Shown: one piece after another, positions 8,963 to 18,537 of the stretch
Layout: each line of letters opens with the position of its first letter
Position numbering within the stretch: the first letter of the stretch is position 1
DNA from: Pelagadaptatus sp034112445
Lineage (GTDB): Bacteria > Pseudomonadota > Gammaproteobacteria > Pseudomonadales > Cellvibrionaceae
Reading direction: 5' to 3'
Length of the DNA stretch: 64,000 nt
NCBI GenBank assembly: GCA_034112445.1
Contig: JAWUVI010000020.1
Coordinates: 46,003 to 110,002, forward strand
The notes under the pieces: model-generated
What the model was told of the DNA's origin: nothing
Databases searched by the model: none
Seen by the model: the letters and a program-made list of their open reading frames with translations, nothing else
Translations under genes and position numbers: made by a program

Positions 8963-9953
8963 GGTACTCAGTAGGGCTGAGTTGTGTCCAGCGCTTGAAT
9001 GCTAAAGAAAAGTTGTGACTTTCAGTAAAGCCGCATAATTCAGATATTTGCTTAATACTTAAGTCTGTTTTCTGTAAATATTCTTGCGCAATCTGGAGGC
9101 GAGTAGAGGTTAATATCTCTTGGTAAGAGGTATTCAGCTCCGCAAGTTTACGGCGTAATGTTCGACTGGACATACACAGCTTTTTGGCCGCCTCATTAAG
9201 GTTAGGGATAGGGGGAGGCGCATCTAATAATAACGATTTTAAAAGATCACTGAGATTGGGTGCTTCTGACAGTTGAGCGAGCCGTTGAAGTGCAATTCCT
9301 CGCATTTGTTCACTGATAGCATGGTCAAAATTTGGTCTAGGAACGTCTAAAAACTCAGAAGTCCACGAGATTGAAGCTCTGGGTGCACCAAAGGTGATTT
9401 CGTCACAGTAGAAAGCTTCTCTGTAGGAGTCAATCTTGCCATCATCAGGAAAATCAAGCTCTATTGTTAATGGCCGCGGCGGAGTTGCATGCGCAAATAG
9501 CTCGGTTGAATGGACTATTTGCATGCTAATGAGGGTGAGGGTTAGTAGCCTCTGTACGCTTGAATTTTGATAAGCGTGGTTGTATGTAATAAGAATGGTG
9601 TCGGGAAAATATTCAATTTCTGCTTCCGCTGACGGGTAGTTGAGAGAGTGCATCTCGATTGCTATTTCTAGAACTGAGCGCATGTTTTCGGCTGCCATTA
9701 CCGCGTAGCCAACCACGCTAGTATTCAAGCCCAAGCACTTACCTAGATCAAGGCCGAGTAATTCGTTGTGACTGAGGTTGATGGCGTTTTGTAAAATCTT
9801 TAGGCCATTGTCTATTTTTATGTTGGTCTTGCTAAAAATATCCTCTTCGCTAACCGATGTGTTCGCTAATACGGAATCGCTGGAAATCCCTTCGTTTGCA
9901 AGAAGTCGCAACAGTGGCGGTAAAAGAGTAGGAGCAAAGTAAGCGGTTGGCAT
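8934..9953 (-). CDS. AraC family transcriptional regulator
   Basis: The 339-residue protein has an N-terminal ligand-binding-type region (arabinose-binding domain family common in Pseudomonas regulators). At the C-terminus is an AraC/XylS double helix-turn-helix, with SSRTLRRKLAELNTSYQEIL in the first HTH and ISELCGFTESHNFSLAFKRW in the second. Such proteins usually activate nearby catabolic genes in response to a hydrophobic or aromatic effector. It faces away from the DUF1302 gene, with a shared 215-bp intergenic region, so control of DUF1302/DUF1329 is a reasonable inference. The effector is unknown. Confidence 0.9.
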   Translation of the reverse strand: MPTAYFAPTLLPPLLRLLANEGISSDSVLANTSVSEEDIFSKTNIKIDNGLKILQNAINLSHNELLGLDLGKCLGLNTSVVGYAVMAAENMRSVLEIAIEMHSLNYPSAEAEIEYFPDTILITYNHAYQNSSVQRLLTLTLISMQIVHSTELFAHATPPRPLTIELDFPDDGKIDSYREAFYCDEITFGAPRASISWTSEFLDVPRPNFDHAISEQMRGIALQRLAQLSEAPNLSDLLKSLLLDAPPPIPNLNEAAKKLCMSSRTLRRKLAELNTSYQEILTSTRLQIAQEYLQKTDLSIKQISELCGFTESHNFSLAFKRWTQLSPTEYRKKNQPSPQ

Positions 9954-10110
9954 TGTCTTTGTTTGTTGGCACTTGATGGTTTGACTAACATTATAGGTGG
10001 CCAGATTTAATATGTAAGTGCTCTTTTAAATATTCCCGAATTAATTGTATCTCCTTATACTAGAAGAAGTTTCATCTAAGTACTATGTTAGTGGTTGGAT
10101 AGAAAATATA

Positions 10111-10135
10111 CTCCGAGAAAAGTCAGTTTTCGGAG
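10111..10135 (+). promoter_or_regulatory. Leader hairpin ahead of the DUF1302 gene
   Basis: CTCCGA-GAAAA pairs with TTTTCGGAG across a short loop with one bulge. It lies 33 bp before the start codon, in the expected 5' leader. There is no T-run, so it is more likely an mRNA-stability or translation element than a terminator. Confidence 0.4.
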
Positions 10136-10168
10136 CGAATAAAAATAATATAAGCACCAGGAGAGATA

Positions 10169-12100
10169 ATGTCTTTATCAAAATTTAAAAAAACAGGTCT
10201 AAATATTTTAGCTTGTAGCATAGCGACGGCTATTGCAGCGCCGGCTATGTCTATGTCATTAGTCAGAAACGATGATTGGTCGATTCGCTGGGATAACACT
10301 TTGAAGTACCAAGCGGTAACTCGTACTGAATCACCGGATCACGATGTGGCAGGAGCTGCGGCGCCATCGGTTGCTGACGGCAGCCTCAATTTTCGCCGTG
10401 GCGAATTGGTGTCTAACCGAGTTGATTGGCGCACAGAGCTGGATGTTATATTTCAAGAAAAAATGGGCTTTCGTATCAGTGCAGCGGCTTGGTATGACGA
10501 TGTTTATAATGGCAAGACCGATTATGCGGAGCAGGCGTCACACCATAATCCATTAGTTACTAATAATAATTTAGGTATGGCTGGAAACCCTTATGGTCTC
10601 CAATACAGCGGTACGCATGAAGTGGACGAATTTCATTCTGAAACCAAAGACTGGTACACAGGCAATGGTGAGCTTCAAGACGCTTTTGTATTTTATAATT
10701 TTGATATTGGCGATATGGCTGGCGTAGTTCGAGCCGGTCGCCATACCATATTTTATGGTAACGCCTTGTTTGGCTATGGTGTCCAGCACAGTACGGCTGG
10801 TTATATGACAACGGTTGATGGTGATAAGGCTCTGAGTAGCCCAGGAACTGAAGCTAAAGAATTGTTTATGCCATCTAATAAAATATCGTTAGATATGTCC
10901 TTAACCGAAAATTTATCGTTGAGTGCTTATTATGGTCTTGAGTATTTACATCAACGCATGCCGTCTCGGGGTTCGTTTTTTTCGCCAACGGCCGACTTGA
11001 ATCAAAACAATGACACGGGGCAAAGTACATTTGCAGCTTTAGGAACTAACTTGAGGGCGGCTATTGTTGGTGTTGATTTTGATGAGCCTGATGATGAGGG
11101 CTCTGAATATGGATTTAGTCTTCAGTATTACCATACAGGGTTAGATCTGGAGATGGCATTTCATTATTTGAACAGCTATAGCCGAGGTGTTGGGCGTTTA
11201 AAAACTGATTATAGCTGCGGTAATTATAATCCAGCACTTGGAGCTGCCGCGTGCAGTTTTAAATATCAAAACTTATTAACGCCAGTGAATATAACCCATG
11301 TGACTGCAGCTCCTGACATCGTCGGTGGTAGTAGCAATGGTTATTTCACTGTATTAGGTGAAGGCACTTGGGTATCTAAGGAAGATATTGAAGTATTTGG
11401 GTTGAGTTTCGCCAAAGAGTGGGCTGATATTTCTTGGGGGGTAGATGTTACTTACCTTAATGACACTCTATTGCGCAACACTTTGGGGCATGTAGGTGTT
11501 GGTGGAACGGCACTCTATGGTGCAACGACAAATTTTGGTCCTGCTGTTCCCGGACAATTATCATTAGTTAATGAAAATGATCCGAATGGTGGTCTTGATA
11601 CTTTGAGTAGTACAAATCCTCAATCGGCTACTGGCGACGTATTGTCGGTAGTGGTTAATGCCGTTGGATTGTTGAATACTAATAAGATTTGGGATGGCGG
11701 TAATTGGATTGTCGAATATACGGCCAGTCAAATTATGAGTATTGAAGATCGTCCGGATACCTTAAACGGCGGTGATTTTGGTAATGGTGATGACGCCGAT
11801 GTGAATATCAATCAAGTCTCCCATCATATCATCACGCGCTTTACCCCAACATGGTACTCAGTATTTGATGGTGTTGATTTGAATGTGCCTATTACCGTCA
11901 GCCACGGTTTTGGTGGCCAAGCCTCAGGTTTAGCCAATATGGTTGATTTTACCGTTTATACCATTGGTGTTGATTTCAATGTTCGCCAGAAGTACAACGT
12001 TGGTCTTAAGTACACTAACTTTGGTGGTTCTCAGTCAGGTATTGGTCATAACTTAAAAGACCGTGACAATATCGCGTTTACTATGAAAGCATCATTCTAA
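10169..12100 (+). CDS. DUF1302 family outer-membrane protein
   Basis: The 643-residue protein has a Sec signal peptide (cleavage near SMSLVRND, residues about 28-32). The rest is rich in alternating polar and aromatic residues, as in a beta-barrel, and the C-terminus ends in KASF with a terminal Phe, typical of outer-membrane proteins. It matches the DUF1302 family by its long Asn/Gly-rich barrel and by the DUF1329 gene 69 bp downstream. This pair is often found near genes for steroid, terpene or other hydrophobic substrate use. A role in uptake is inferred. CAGGAGAG precedes the ATG. Confidence 0.85.
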   Translation: MSLSKFKKTGLNILACSIATAIAAPAMSMSLVRNDDWSIRWDNTLKYQAVTRTESPDHDVAGAAAPSVADGSLNFRRGELVSNRVDWRTELDVIFQEKMGFRISAAAWYDDVYNGKTDYAEQASHHNPLVTNNNLGMAGNPYGLQYSGTHEVDEFHSETKDWYTGNGELQDAFVFYNFDIGDMAGVVRAGRHTIFYGNALFGYGVQHSTAGYMTTVDGDKALSSPGTEAKELFMPSNKISLDMSLTENLSLSAYYGLEYLHQRMPSRGSFFSPTADLNQNNDTGQSTFAALGTNLRAAIVGVDFDEPDDEGSEYGFSLQYYHTGLDLEMAFHYLNSYSRGVGRLKTDYSCGNYNPALGAAACSFKYQNLLTPVNITHVTAAPDIVGGSSNGYFTVLGEGTWVSKEDIEVFGLSFAKEWADISWGVDVTYLNDTLLRNTLGHVGVGGTALYGATTNFGPAVPGQLSLVNENDPNGGLDTLSSTNPQSATGDVLSVVVNAVGLLNTNKIWDGGNWIVEYTASQIMSIEDRPDTLNGGDFGNGDDADVNINQVSHHIITRFTPTWYSVFDGVDLNVPITVSHGFGGQASGLANMVDFTVYTIGVDFNVRQKYNVGLKYTNFGGSQSGIGHNLKDRDNIAFTMKASF

Positions 12101-12169
12101 AACAGTAAATATCTAATTAAACCATGGCCTGTTATTGGCTGTGGTTAACTTTTTGAATTGAGGTATATC

Positions 12170-13522
12170 GTGATAAATCTTAAAAAGACATTATTGGTTG
12201 CGGCGTTATTGGGTTTCGGCTCTGCGCAAACACTGGCGGCTGTTTCGGCCGATGAAGCCAAAAAATTGGGTGATACATTGACTCCAATGGGTGCCGTGTT
12301 GGCGGGTAACGCCGAAGGTACAATCCCGGCGTGGGATGCCAGCCTTGAGTTGAAATCAGAAGATCCTGTGTATATGACAGACCCTATGCAAGGCGATAAG
12401 CCTTTGTATAGCATTACGGTTGATAATCTTGAGCAGTACAAAGATAAGTTGTCAGCCGGTGCTTTAAAGCTTTTCGCTACCCACTCTGATTTCCGTATTG
12501 ACGTTTATGAAACCAAGCGTACCGCTGTGGCTCCTGATGCAGTAAACCAAGGCACAATCGCCAATGCCACAAAAACCTCGTTGGTTAACGATGGTTTGAC
12601 CTTGAAAGATTGGGGTTTAGGCACACCATTTCCAATTCCACAAAATGGTATTGAGGCGGTTTGGAATCATTTGGTTCGTTGGAAGGGTTTGAATAACGAG
12701 TCCGTCAGTGCTTCTTACTATGTGGGTGATAGTGGTAATCCTGTGCAATCGAGTGTTCAACTTGTTACTTTCTCGGTTCCTGTTGCCGCACCTGAAAAAG
12801 ATTGGGGCGAAATGGCTGATCAGTCCATTTTGTTCCGAGCTGATTTTTGGGAGCCCGTACGCCGTGCTGGAGAAATTACTCTGGTTCGTGATCCAAGTGA
12901 TTTTAGTGAAGGAAATGGTCGTAAAGCGTGGCAGTATCTAGCCGGTCAGCGTCGTGTTCGTCGTGCTCCGTCGGTTGCCTTTGATACTCCTGCGCCATCA
13001 ACTGCTGGTAGCAGTACTTATGATGACACCTATCTGTATAACGGTTCACCAGAGCGCTACGATTGGGAGCTTATAGGCAAGCAAGAATGTATCGTGCCTT
13101 ATAACAACTGGGGCGTTGCAACACTGGACGATCATCAGCAAGCAATGGGGGCTAAGTTTTTTAACCCGGATATCTTGCGTTGGGAATTACACCGTTGTTG
13201 GGTTGTGGAAGGGTCTTTAAAAGAAGGTCAGCGCCACATTTATCAGAAACGTAGATATATGATGGATGAAGATAGTTGGCACATGCTGGCGGGTGATCTA
13301 TATGATGCTCGTGGCGAATTATGGCGTGCAAACTTTGCTGTTTTTGCTCACTCTTATATGACAAAAGCTTTTTGGTCTACCACTACGGTTATGTATGACT
13401 TTCAAGCCAAGCAATATAATGTAAATGGTTTCCCTAAGAAGGATACTTGGACTCAAATGAAACCGATGAAACCTGCGAACTATTACACGCCCGCTGCATT
13501 GAAACGTTCAGGTTCACGATAA
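12170..13522 (+). CDS. DUF1329 family periplasmic/outer-membrane lipid-handling protein
   Basis: The mature protein starts after a signal peptide ending in LAA (about residue 24) and opens with VSADEAKKLGDTLTPMGA, which is typical of DUF1329. The fold of this family is thought to resemble LolA/LolB lipid carriers, so a role in moving hydrophobic molecules across the periplasm with DUF1302 is plausible. I chose the GTG at 12170 because TGAGG lies six bases before it. An upstream in-frame TTG at 12158 would overlap that ribosome site. The length (450 residues) is normal. A strong terminator follows. Confidence 0.85.
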   Translation: MINLKKTLLVAALLGFGSAQTLAAVSADEAKKLGDTLTPMGAVLAGNAEGTIPAWDASLELKSEDPVYMTDPMQGDKPLYSITVDNLEQYKDKLSAGALKLFATHSDFRIDVYETKRTAVAPDAVNQGTIANATKTSLVNDGLTLKDWGLGTPFPIPQNGIEAVWNHLVRWKGLNNESVSASYYVGDSGNPVQSSVQLVTFSVPVAAPEKDWGEMADQSILFRADFWEPVRRAGEITLVRDPSDFSEGNGRKAWQYLAGQRRVRRAPSVAFDTPAPSTAGSSTYDDTYLYNGSPERYDWELIGKQECIVPYNNWGVATLDDHQQAMGAKFFNPDILRWELHRCWVVEGSLKEGQRHIYQKRRYMMDEDSWHMLAGDLYDARGELWRANFAVFAHSYMTKAFWSTTTVMYDFQAKQYNVNGFPKKDTWTQMKPMKPANYYTPAALKRSGSR

Positions 13523-13548
13523 TGTAGTTATTATCGTTATAACGTTAA

Positions 13549-13583
13549 AAAGCCTGCCCCGTTAAAAGGGCAGGCTTTTTTTT
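13549..13583 (+). terminator. Strong intrinsic terminator after DUF1329
   Basis: AAAAGCCTGCCC pairs with GGGCAGGCTTTT around a short loop and is followed by a run of T. It closes the DUF1302-DUF1329 operon. Confidence 0.9.
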
Positions 13584-13739
13584 GCCGGTAATCTTTTGCT
13601 GGTGTTTTTACTTGTGAAAATGCTCTAGTTGAAAACGATAGAAAAAGACAAGGTAAAGTCGTTTTAATGTGTATGCCGTAGCGACTATAGTAAGTTTGTT
13701 AAACCACTCTTATCGATACAAGGACACTGGTGCTAAATC

Positions 13740-15860
13740 ATGAGCGATACCATAAAAACCCATTACCGAGCTTGCCATTTATGTGAAGCTATTTGCGGTT
13801 TAGAAATAAAAACCCAAGGTCCCAAAATACTTTCTATTAAGGGCGACAAACAGGACCCGTTAAGTCGTGGTCATATATGCCCCAAAGCAACGGCGCTGGA
13901 AGATATCCATACAGACCCTGATCGCTTACGCAAGCCGGTACATAAAATAAACGGTGAATGGCATGAAATATCGTGGCAGCAAGCATTCGATTTAGTGGCT
14001 GAAAAATTAACGGGTATTCAACAGCAATATGGCGATGATTCTGTCGCTATTTATGCGGGGAATCCTAATGTTCACAATTATGGCAGCATGACTCACTCCA
14101 GTGTTTTTAGAAAAGCACTGAAATCTAAAGTCACTTTTTCGGCGACGTCCCTTGATCAATTGCCGCATCATTTAGCCTCTTTTGGGATGTTTGGTCATCA
14201 ACAATTATTGCCTGTGCCCGATATAGATCGAACTCATTTTATGCTGATTCTCGGTGGCAACCCATTAGCCTCAAATGGCAGCATGATGACCGTACCGGAC
14301 GTTAAAAAGCGTTTAACCAGTATTCAAAATCGAGGCGGTAAGTTTGTCGTTATAGATCCCCGTAAAACAGAAACCGCCGCGATAGCCGATGAGCATTATT
14401 TCATTCGGCCCGGCACGGATGTTTTTCTTTTATTGGCGATGATTAACACCTTATTTGAGGAAGGTTTGGTCGATCTAAAACACCTTTCCTCAAATGTGCA
14501 TGGGCTTGATGAGGTGAACAGGCTAACTCAATCTTATACCCCTGAGTTTGCTTGCGAGAAAACCGGCGTTAGCGCAGAGGCTATTCGACAGCTGGCGCGT
14601 GACATGAAAAATAGTAACGGTTCAGTTTGTTATGGGCGCATGGGTGTGTCGACTCAAGAATTTGGTGCTGTGTGTCAGTGGGCTATTTATACGATTAATA
14701 TAATCAGTGGCAATTTAGATGTCCCTGGCGGTACGTTGTTAACTGCACCCGCATTTGGCTATGTTAAACCTGGTGAGCCTGGCGCGGGGAGCTTAGGAAG
14801 ATGGCGCAGCCGTGTCAGTGGCCTGCCTGAGTTTGGTGGTGAATTGCCCAGCTCAATATTGGCCGAAGAAATTCTAACGCCAGGGCAAAATCAGATTCGT
14901 GCATTGATCACTATGGCAGGTAATCCAGTTCTTTCTGCCCCCAATGGGCGTGAACTCGATGAGGCGCTTTCCAGTTTGGATTTTATGATGTCGGTAGATT
15001 TGTACATCAATGAAACCACCCGCCATGCGGATATAATTTTACCGCCAACCAGTCCGTTGGAGCATGATCACTATGACTTGGCATTTAACCGTTTGGCCGT
15101 GCATAACATAACGCGGATGAACGAGGCTGTATTTGAGCCAGAAGAAGACTGTTTACACGACTGGCAAATATTGAACGGCTTAGGTGAAGCTCTGGGTAAG
15201 CGTAAAAATATTCAAGTGAAACCGTTACCTGCACCCGACACTCTTATTGATATGGGGATTCAATATGGGCATTACGGAGAAGCTAATGGTCATGCAGATG
15301 CATTGACCATGGATAAGATCCGCCAGCACCCACACGGCCTTGATTTAGGACCTCTCATGCCTTCTTTGTTGGGCAGATTGTGTACGGACGATGGCTGTAT
15401 CCAGCTTCTTCCTGATTATATAGTGGAAGATTTACCTCGTGTAGCGGCGGCCACAGCGAGTGCTTCAGACGAGGGATTGTTGCTTATAGGTCGGCGCCAT
15501 GTACGCAGCAATAATTCATGGATGCACAATTCTCATCGGTTGGTTAAAGGTAAGGCGCGTTGGCAATTACAGATGAATCCAGAAGATATGAATCTTAGGA
15601 ATTTAACCGAAAATGCGGCGGTCAAAATAAGCTCTAGAGTTGGCAGCGTAGAAACGTTGGTGTGTGCCAGTAACGATGTCATGCCCGGTGTTGTGTGTTT
15701 GCCGCATGGTTGGGGTCATCAGCGAAGCGGGGTGAAGTTGGCGATAGCTTCCGCACAAAGTGGTGTGAGTATGAATGACATTACCGACAATAAACTCATT
15801 GATACAATATCGGGTAATGCGGTATTAAATGGTGTGCCCGTTAAGGTGGAGGCCGTTTAG
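13740..15860 (+). CDS. Molybdopterin-dependent oxidoreductase (single-subunit, FdhF/BisC-like)
   Basis: The 706-residue enzyme belongs to the DMSO reductase superfamily. Near the N-terminus Cys12, Cys15, Cys19 and Cys47 form a 4Fe-4S site. The molybdopterin-binding segments follow (for example GGNPLASNGSMMTVPDVKKR and VIDPRKTETAAIADEH), and a C-terminal molydopterin-dinucleotide domain includes CLPHGWGHQ. No Tat signal is visible, so it is probably cytoplasmic. No electron-transfer subunit is adjacent, so its partner and substrate are unknown. It stands alone, with a terminator before it and an opposing gene after it. Confidence 0.88.
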   Translation: MSDTIKTHYRACHLCEAICGLEIKTQGPKILSIKGDKQDPLSRGHICPKATALEDIHTDPDRLRKPVHKINGEWHEISWQQAFDLVAEKLTGIQQQYGDDSVAIYAGNPNVHNYGSMTHSSVFRKALKSKVTFSATSLDQLPHHLASFGMFGHQQLLPVPDIDRTHFMLILGGNPLASNGSMMTVPDVKKRLTSIQNRGGKFVVIDPRKTETAAIADEHYFIRPGTDVFLLLAMINTLFEEGLVDLKHLSSNVHGLDEVNRLTQSYTPEFACEKTGVSAEAIRQLARDMKNSNGSVCYGRMGVSTQEFGAVCQWAIYTINIISGNLDVPGGTLLTAPAFGYVKPGEPGAGSLGRWRSRVSGLPEFGGELPSSILAEEILTPGQNQIRALITMAGNPVLSAPNGRELDEALSSLDFMMSVDLYINETTRHADIILPPTSPLEHDHYDLAFNRLAVHNITRMNEAVFEPEEDCLHDWQILNGLGEALGKRKNIQVKPLPAPDTLIDMGIQYGHYGEANGHADALTMDKIRQHPHGLDLGPLMPSLLGRLCTDDGCIQLLPDYIVEDLPRVAAATASASDEGLLLIGRRHVRSNNSWMHNSHRLVKGKARWQLQMNPEDMNLRNLTENAAVKISSRVGSVETLVCASNDVMPGVVCLPHGWGHQRSGVKLAIASAQSGVSMNDITDNKLIDTISGNAVLNGVPVKVEAV

Positions 15861-15949
15861 AGTGGGTTATTGGCTAGCAGTAGCTTCGTTATAGCCCTTG
15901 TTCTTAGAGCTATAACGAATACTGCAAATGTCTGGTTAATTAAATAGAT

Positions 15950-17233
15950 CTAGAACGAAAACGTCTGCGGCTCGTTAATAACAGGGATGGTATTGCCAAT
16001 ACTGCTAATGAGTTTGGCTAGTGGCAAAATATGTGAGCCAAGTATTGGAATACCTGAATTTAACAATGATACCGACAGGTTTCTGGTTGGATCGGCCCAG
16101 CTAAATTTATTGATTAAGCCTAGGTGCCCAAAAGCGTGTTTGCTGTGAGGTCCCATCATCCCAAAGGGTTCATCGCCTAACATTAAGCCCGCACTGTAAC
16201 GCATAGGAATCATCAAGGTTTGATCTAATGTTCGTGCCCCAAACTCTTGCGTCGCTCGGGCGATGGTTTCTTCAGAGCAAATACGCTTACCTTGCCAGGT
16301 GCCTCCATTGAGCATCATTTGAAAAAAGGCTGACACTTCATTGGCGGTAGCGGCTAGATTGGCCGCCGGCATAATAGTTTTTTGGAAACGAGGATCGTTA
16401 GAAGACTCTTCAACTTTATCGAGGTCAGCACCCAAGGCGCGCTTCACCAATGCGGTAAGTGGAAATACGGGCTTGAGTCCTGTGTGATAATTGGTCGCTA
16501 TATCGTCGGCGTATTTTTCTTCAATACCATAGGAGAAGTACTTCATCCCCATAGGTTTGCGAATTTTTTCATTGATGTAGTCGTTAATGGTTTTACCCGT
16601 TACTCGCTGTACAATTTGCCCCAATACAAAACCACCGGTAATAGCGTGATAAGCCAGTTTAGAGCCGTCGGTAATGATAGGTTTGGCATCGCAGAGTAAC
16701 TTCCAGACCTTATCCTCGTCCCACAATGTCTCTATATCAGCGTCAGAGGGGAGGCCAGGAATTCCACCTCGATGGGATAGTATTTGATGGATGGTAATGT
16801 TTTCTTTGCCATTGATGGCAAACTCAGGTGCGTAGAAAGAGACTGGATCCATCATGTTGATCAAACCATCTTCCACAAGCATGTGCATCAACAGAGCCGT
16901 AATACCTTTAGAGGTAGAAAATAAACAGTACGGTGTGTCATTGGTAACCAGAGTTTTTTTTGTATCGTGCGCATCTTTGGGACCGTTGCCGTGGGCGTGG
17001 CCAATAGAGCGTGAAATTAACAGCTCACCCTGATGGCGGATACTTAATGATACTGCTGGATGAGCGCCAGTTTTGTAGAAATCTACCGCGTGGCCCCAAA
17101 TGGTGTCAATGTCAGACTGTTTGAGCCCTACAGAAGTCGGATCAACTTCTTGGGAAGTATCAATCGAGGTGACGGAATCTAAATCTTTAGGTATGGATGA
17201 TGCCTGTAAAATATTTCTGCGTATAAAACTCAT
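15950..17233 (-). CDS. Serine hydrolase, beta-lactamase family (EstB-like)
   Basis: The family includes class C beta-lactamases, D-amino-acid peptidases and EstB-type esterases. The catalytic SxxK motif is STSK at residues 106-109. A Tyr follows in KLAYHAITGGFVLG, and HAFGHLGLINKFSW lies near the third motif region. No signal peptide is clear, which favours an intracellular esterase over a periplasmic beta-lactamase. I start it at the ATG at 17233 because GAGG precedes it, while the in-frame GTG two codons upstream lies in that ribosome site. It is the last gene after two acyl-CoA dehydrogenases on the same strand, so it may hydrolyse esters or thioesters in that pathway. Confidence 0.85.
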   Translation of the reverse strand: MSFIRRNILQASSIPKDLDSVTSIDTSQEVDPTSVGLKQSDIDTIWGHAVDFYKTGAHPAVSLSIRHQGELLISRSIGHAHGNGPKDAHDTKKTLVTNDTPYCLFSTSKGITALLMHMLVEDGLINMMDPVSFYAPEFAINGKENITIHQILSHRGGIPGLPSDADIETLWDEDKVWKLLCDAKPIITDGSKLAYHAITGGFVLGQIVQRVTGKTINDYINEKIRKPMGMKYFSYGIEEKYADDIATNYHTGLKPVFPLTALVKRALGADLDKVEESSNDPRFQKTIMPAANLAATANEVSAFFQMMLNGGTWQGKRICSEETIARATQEFGARTLDQTLMIPMRYSAGLMLGDEPFGMMGPHSKHAFGHLGLINKFSWADPTRNLSVSLLNSGIPILGSHILPLAKLISSIGNTIPVINEPQTFSF

Positions 17234-17317
17234 TGTCACCTCAGGTGTTCTGACATAAAACCAGTATTGTTAGTTCACGATACCGTTTTTATTGTTTTTT
17301 TGCATTTAAATTGATAA

Positions 17318-18490
17318 CTATAATCCCAATTGGCGGCTGGTTAAGTCGCGCATGATTTCTTCAGATCCACCACCAATAGCAAGTACTCTAACTTCTCTAT
17401 AGAAGCGTTCTGTTTTGCAACCACGCATATAAGAAATGCCGCCCATAATTTGCATGGCCTCTTTGGTGCAGAATTCCATGGTTTCAGTCGCTTGTACTTT
17501 AAGCATAGAAATATCTTGAGGTTGCAGCATGTTCTGAGTGATCTGCCAGGCGCAGATATCCATATAGGCTTGAGTTGCATTAATGCGTTTTAACATCTCG
17601 GCAAATTTGTGTCTGATTACTTGATGCTTAGACAGTGGTTTACCAAAGGTCTTTCTTTCTACTGCCCACTCGGCCGCTTCTATCATTGACTCTTTTGCTG
17701 CGCCTAATGCTAGAGCAACAATAGAAAGTCGTTCGTTGTTGAAGTTGTGTACGATAGGTAAAAAGCCCTGGTTCTCTTCGCCAATTAGGTTGCTAGCAGG
17801 AACTTTGACGTTATCAAAATAAATAGTCGCTGTATCTGAGCACCACCAGCCTTGTTTTTTATCAAGTTTAGTGCGTGATACTCCGTCTAAATCCATGGGG
17901 ATAAGCAGTAGAGAGATACCACCAATACCGTCTTCGCCGGTTCTAACCGCGGTGGTTAACCAGTCAGCACGAGTGCCGCCAGAAATAAAGGTCTTGGAAC
18001 CGTTAACGATATAGTAATCACCTTCACGCTTAGCGGTGGTTTTGATGTTAGCCACGTCAGAACCTGCAGAGGGTTCGGTAATTCCCAGAGAAATACGTTT
18101 CTCGCCACTAAGTACTGCGGTAACAACTTCTTGTTTCATTGCTTCACTGCCGTAATTAGCCACAGGAGGTAGGCCAATACCATGAATCATAAGTGACGCT
18201 GAAATGCCGGTTGCGCCACAGCGCGCAAGCTCTTCACCCGTGATAATGGTGTAGAAAGCGTCAACGCCCTCTGAAATCCCGCCGTAAGCTTCGGGGTAGC
18301 CCAGTTGCAGCAAGCCCACTTCAGCGGCCTTAGGCCATAAGCTCAAATCGACTTCGCCAGCTTCTTCCCAATCGTCAATGTAAGGGGTGATTTCTTTAGC
18401 GATAAACTTTCTTAATTGATCTCGCCATTGAATATGAGACTCAGTATAAAACGGACTTTTTAATTGTAAGCTGTCGATGTTGATGTTCAT
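17318..18490 (-). CDS. Acyl-CoA dehydrogenase
   Basis: The 390-residue FAD-dependent dehydrogenase shows LGITEPSAGSDVANIKT (FAD/acyl region) and MQIMGGISYMRGCKTERFYR near the C-terminus. The usual catalytic-Glu motif reads IGGGSEEIMRD, a pattern of long-chain or branched-acyl members. It is the middle gene of an apparent operon with another dehydrogenase 47 bp upstream and the serine hydrolase 84 bp downstream. Two consecutive, divergent dehydrogenases often act on a branched, cyclic or side-chain acyl-CoA. The substrate cannot be deduced here. Confidence 0.9.
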   Translation of the reverse strand: MNINIDSLQLKSPFYTESHIQWRDQLRKFIAKEITPYIDDWEEAGEVDLSLWPKAAEVGLLQLGYPEAYGGISEGVDAFYTIITGEELARCGATGISASLMIHGIGLPPVANYGSEAMKQEVVTAVLSGEKRISLGITEPSAGSDVANIKTTAKREGDYYIVNGSKTFISGGTRADWLTTAVRTGEDGIGGISLLLIPMDLDGVSRTKLDKKQGWWCSDTATIYFDNVKVPASNLIGEENQGFLPIVHNFNNERLSIVALALGAAKESMIEAAEWAVERKTFGKPLSKHQVIRHKFAEMLKRINATQAYMDICAWQITQNMLQPQDISMLKVQATETMEFCTKEAMQIMGGISYMRGCKTERFYREVRVLAIGGGSEEIMRDLTSRQLGL

Positions 18491-18537
18491 TGTGTTGGCT
18501 CTCTTAAGTGTCTGCAGTCGGTATTAATTTACCCAAT

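Noticed and set aside
15950..17233. Antibiotic-resistance beta-lactamase
   Set aside because: The SxxK motif is present, but there is no signal peptide and the neighbours are acyl-CoA dehydrogenases, so an EstB-like esterase is more likely.
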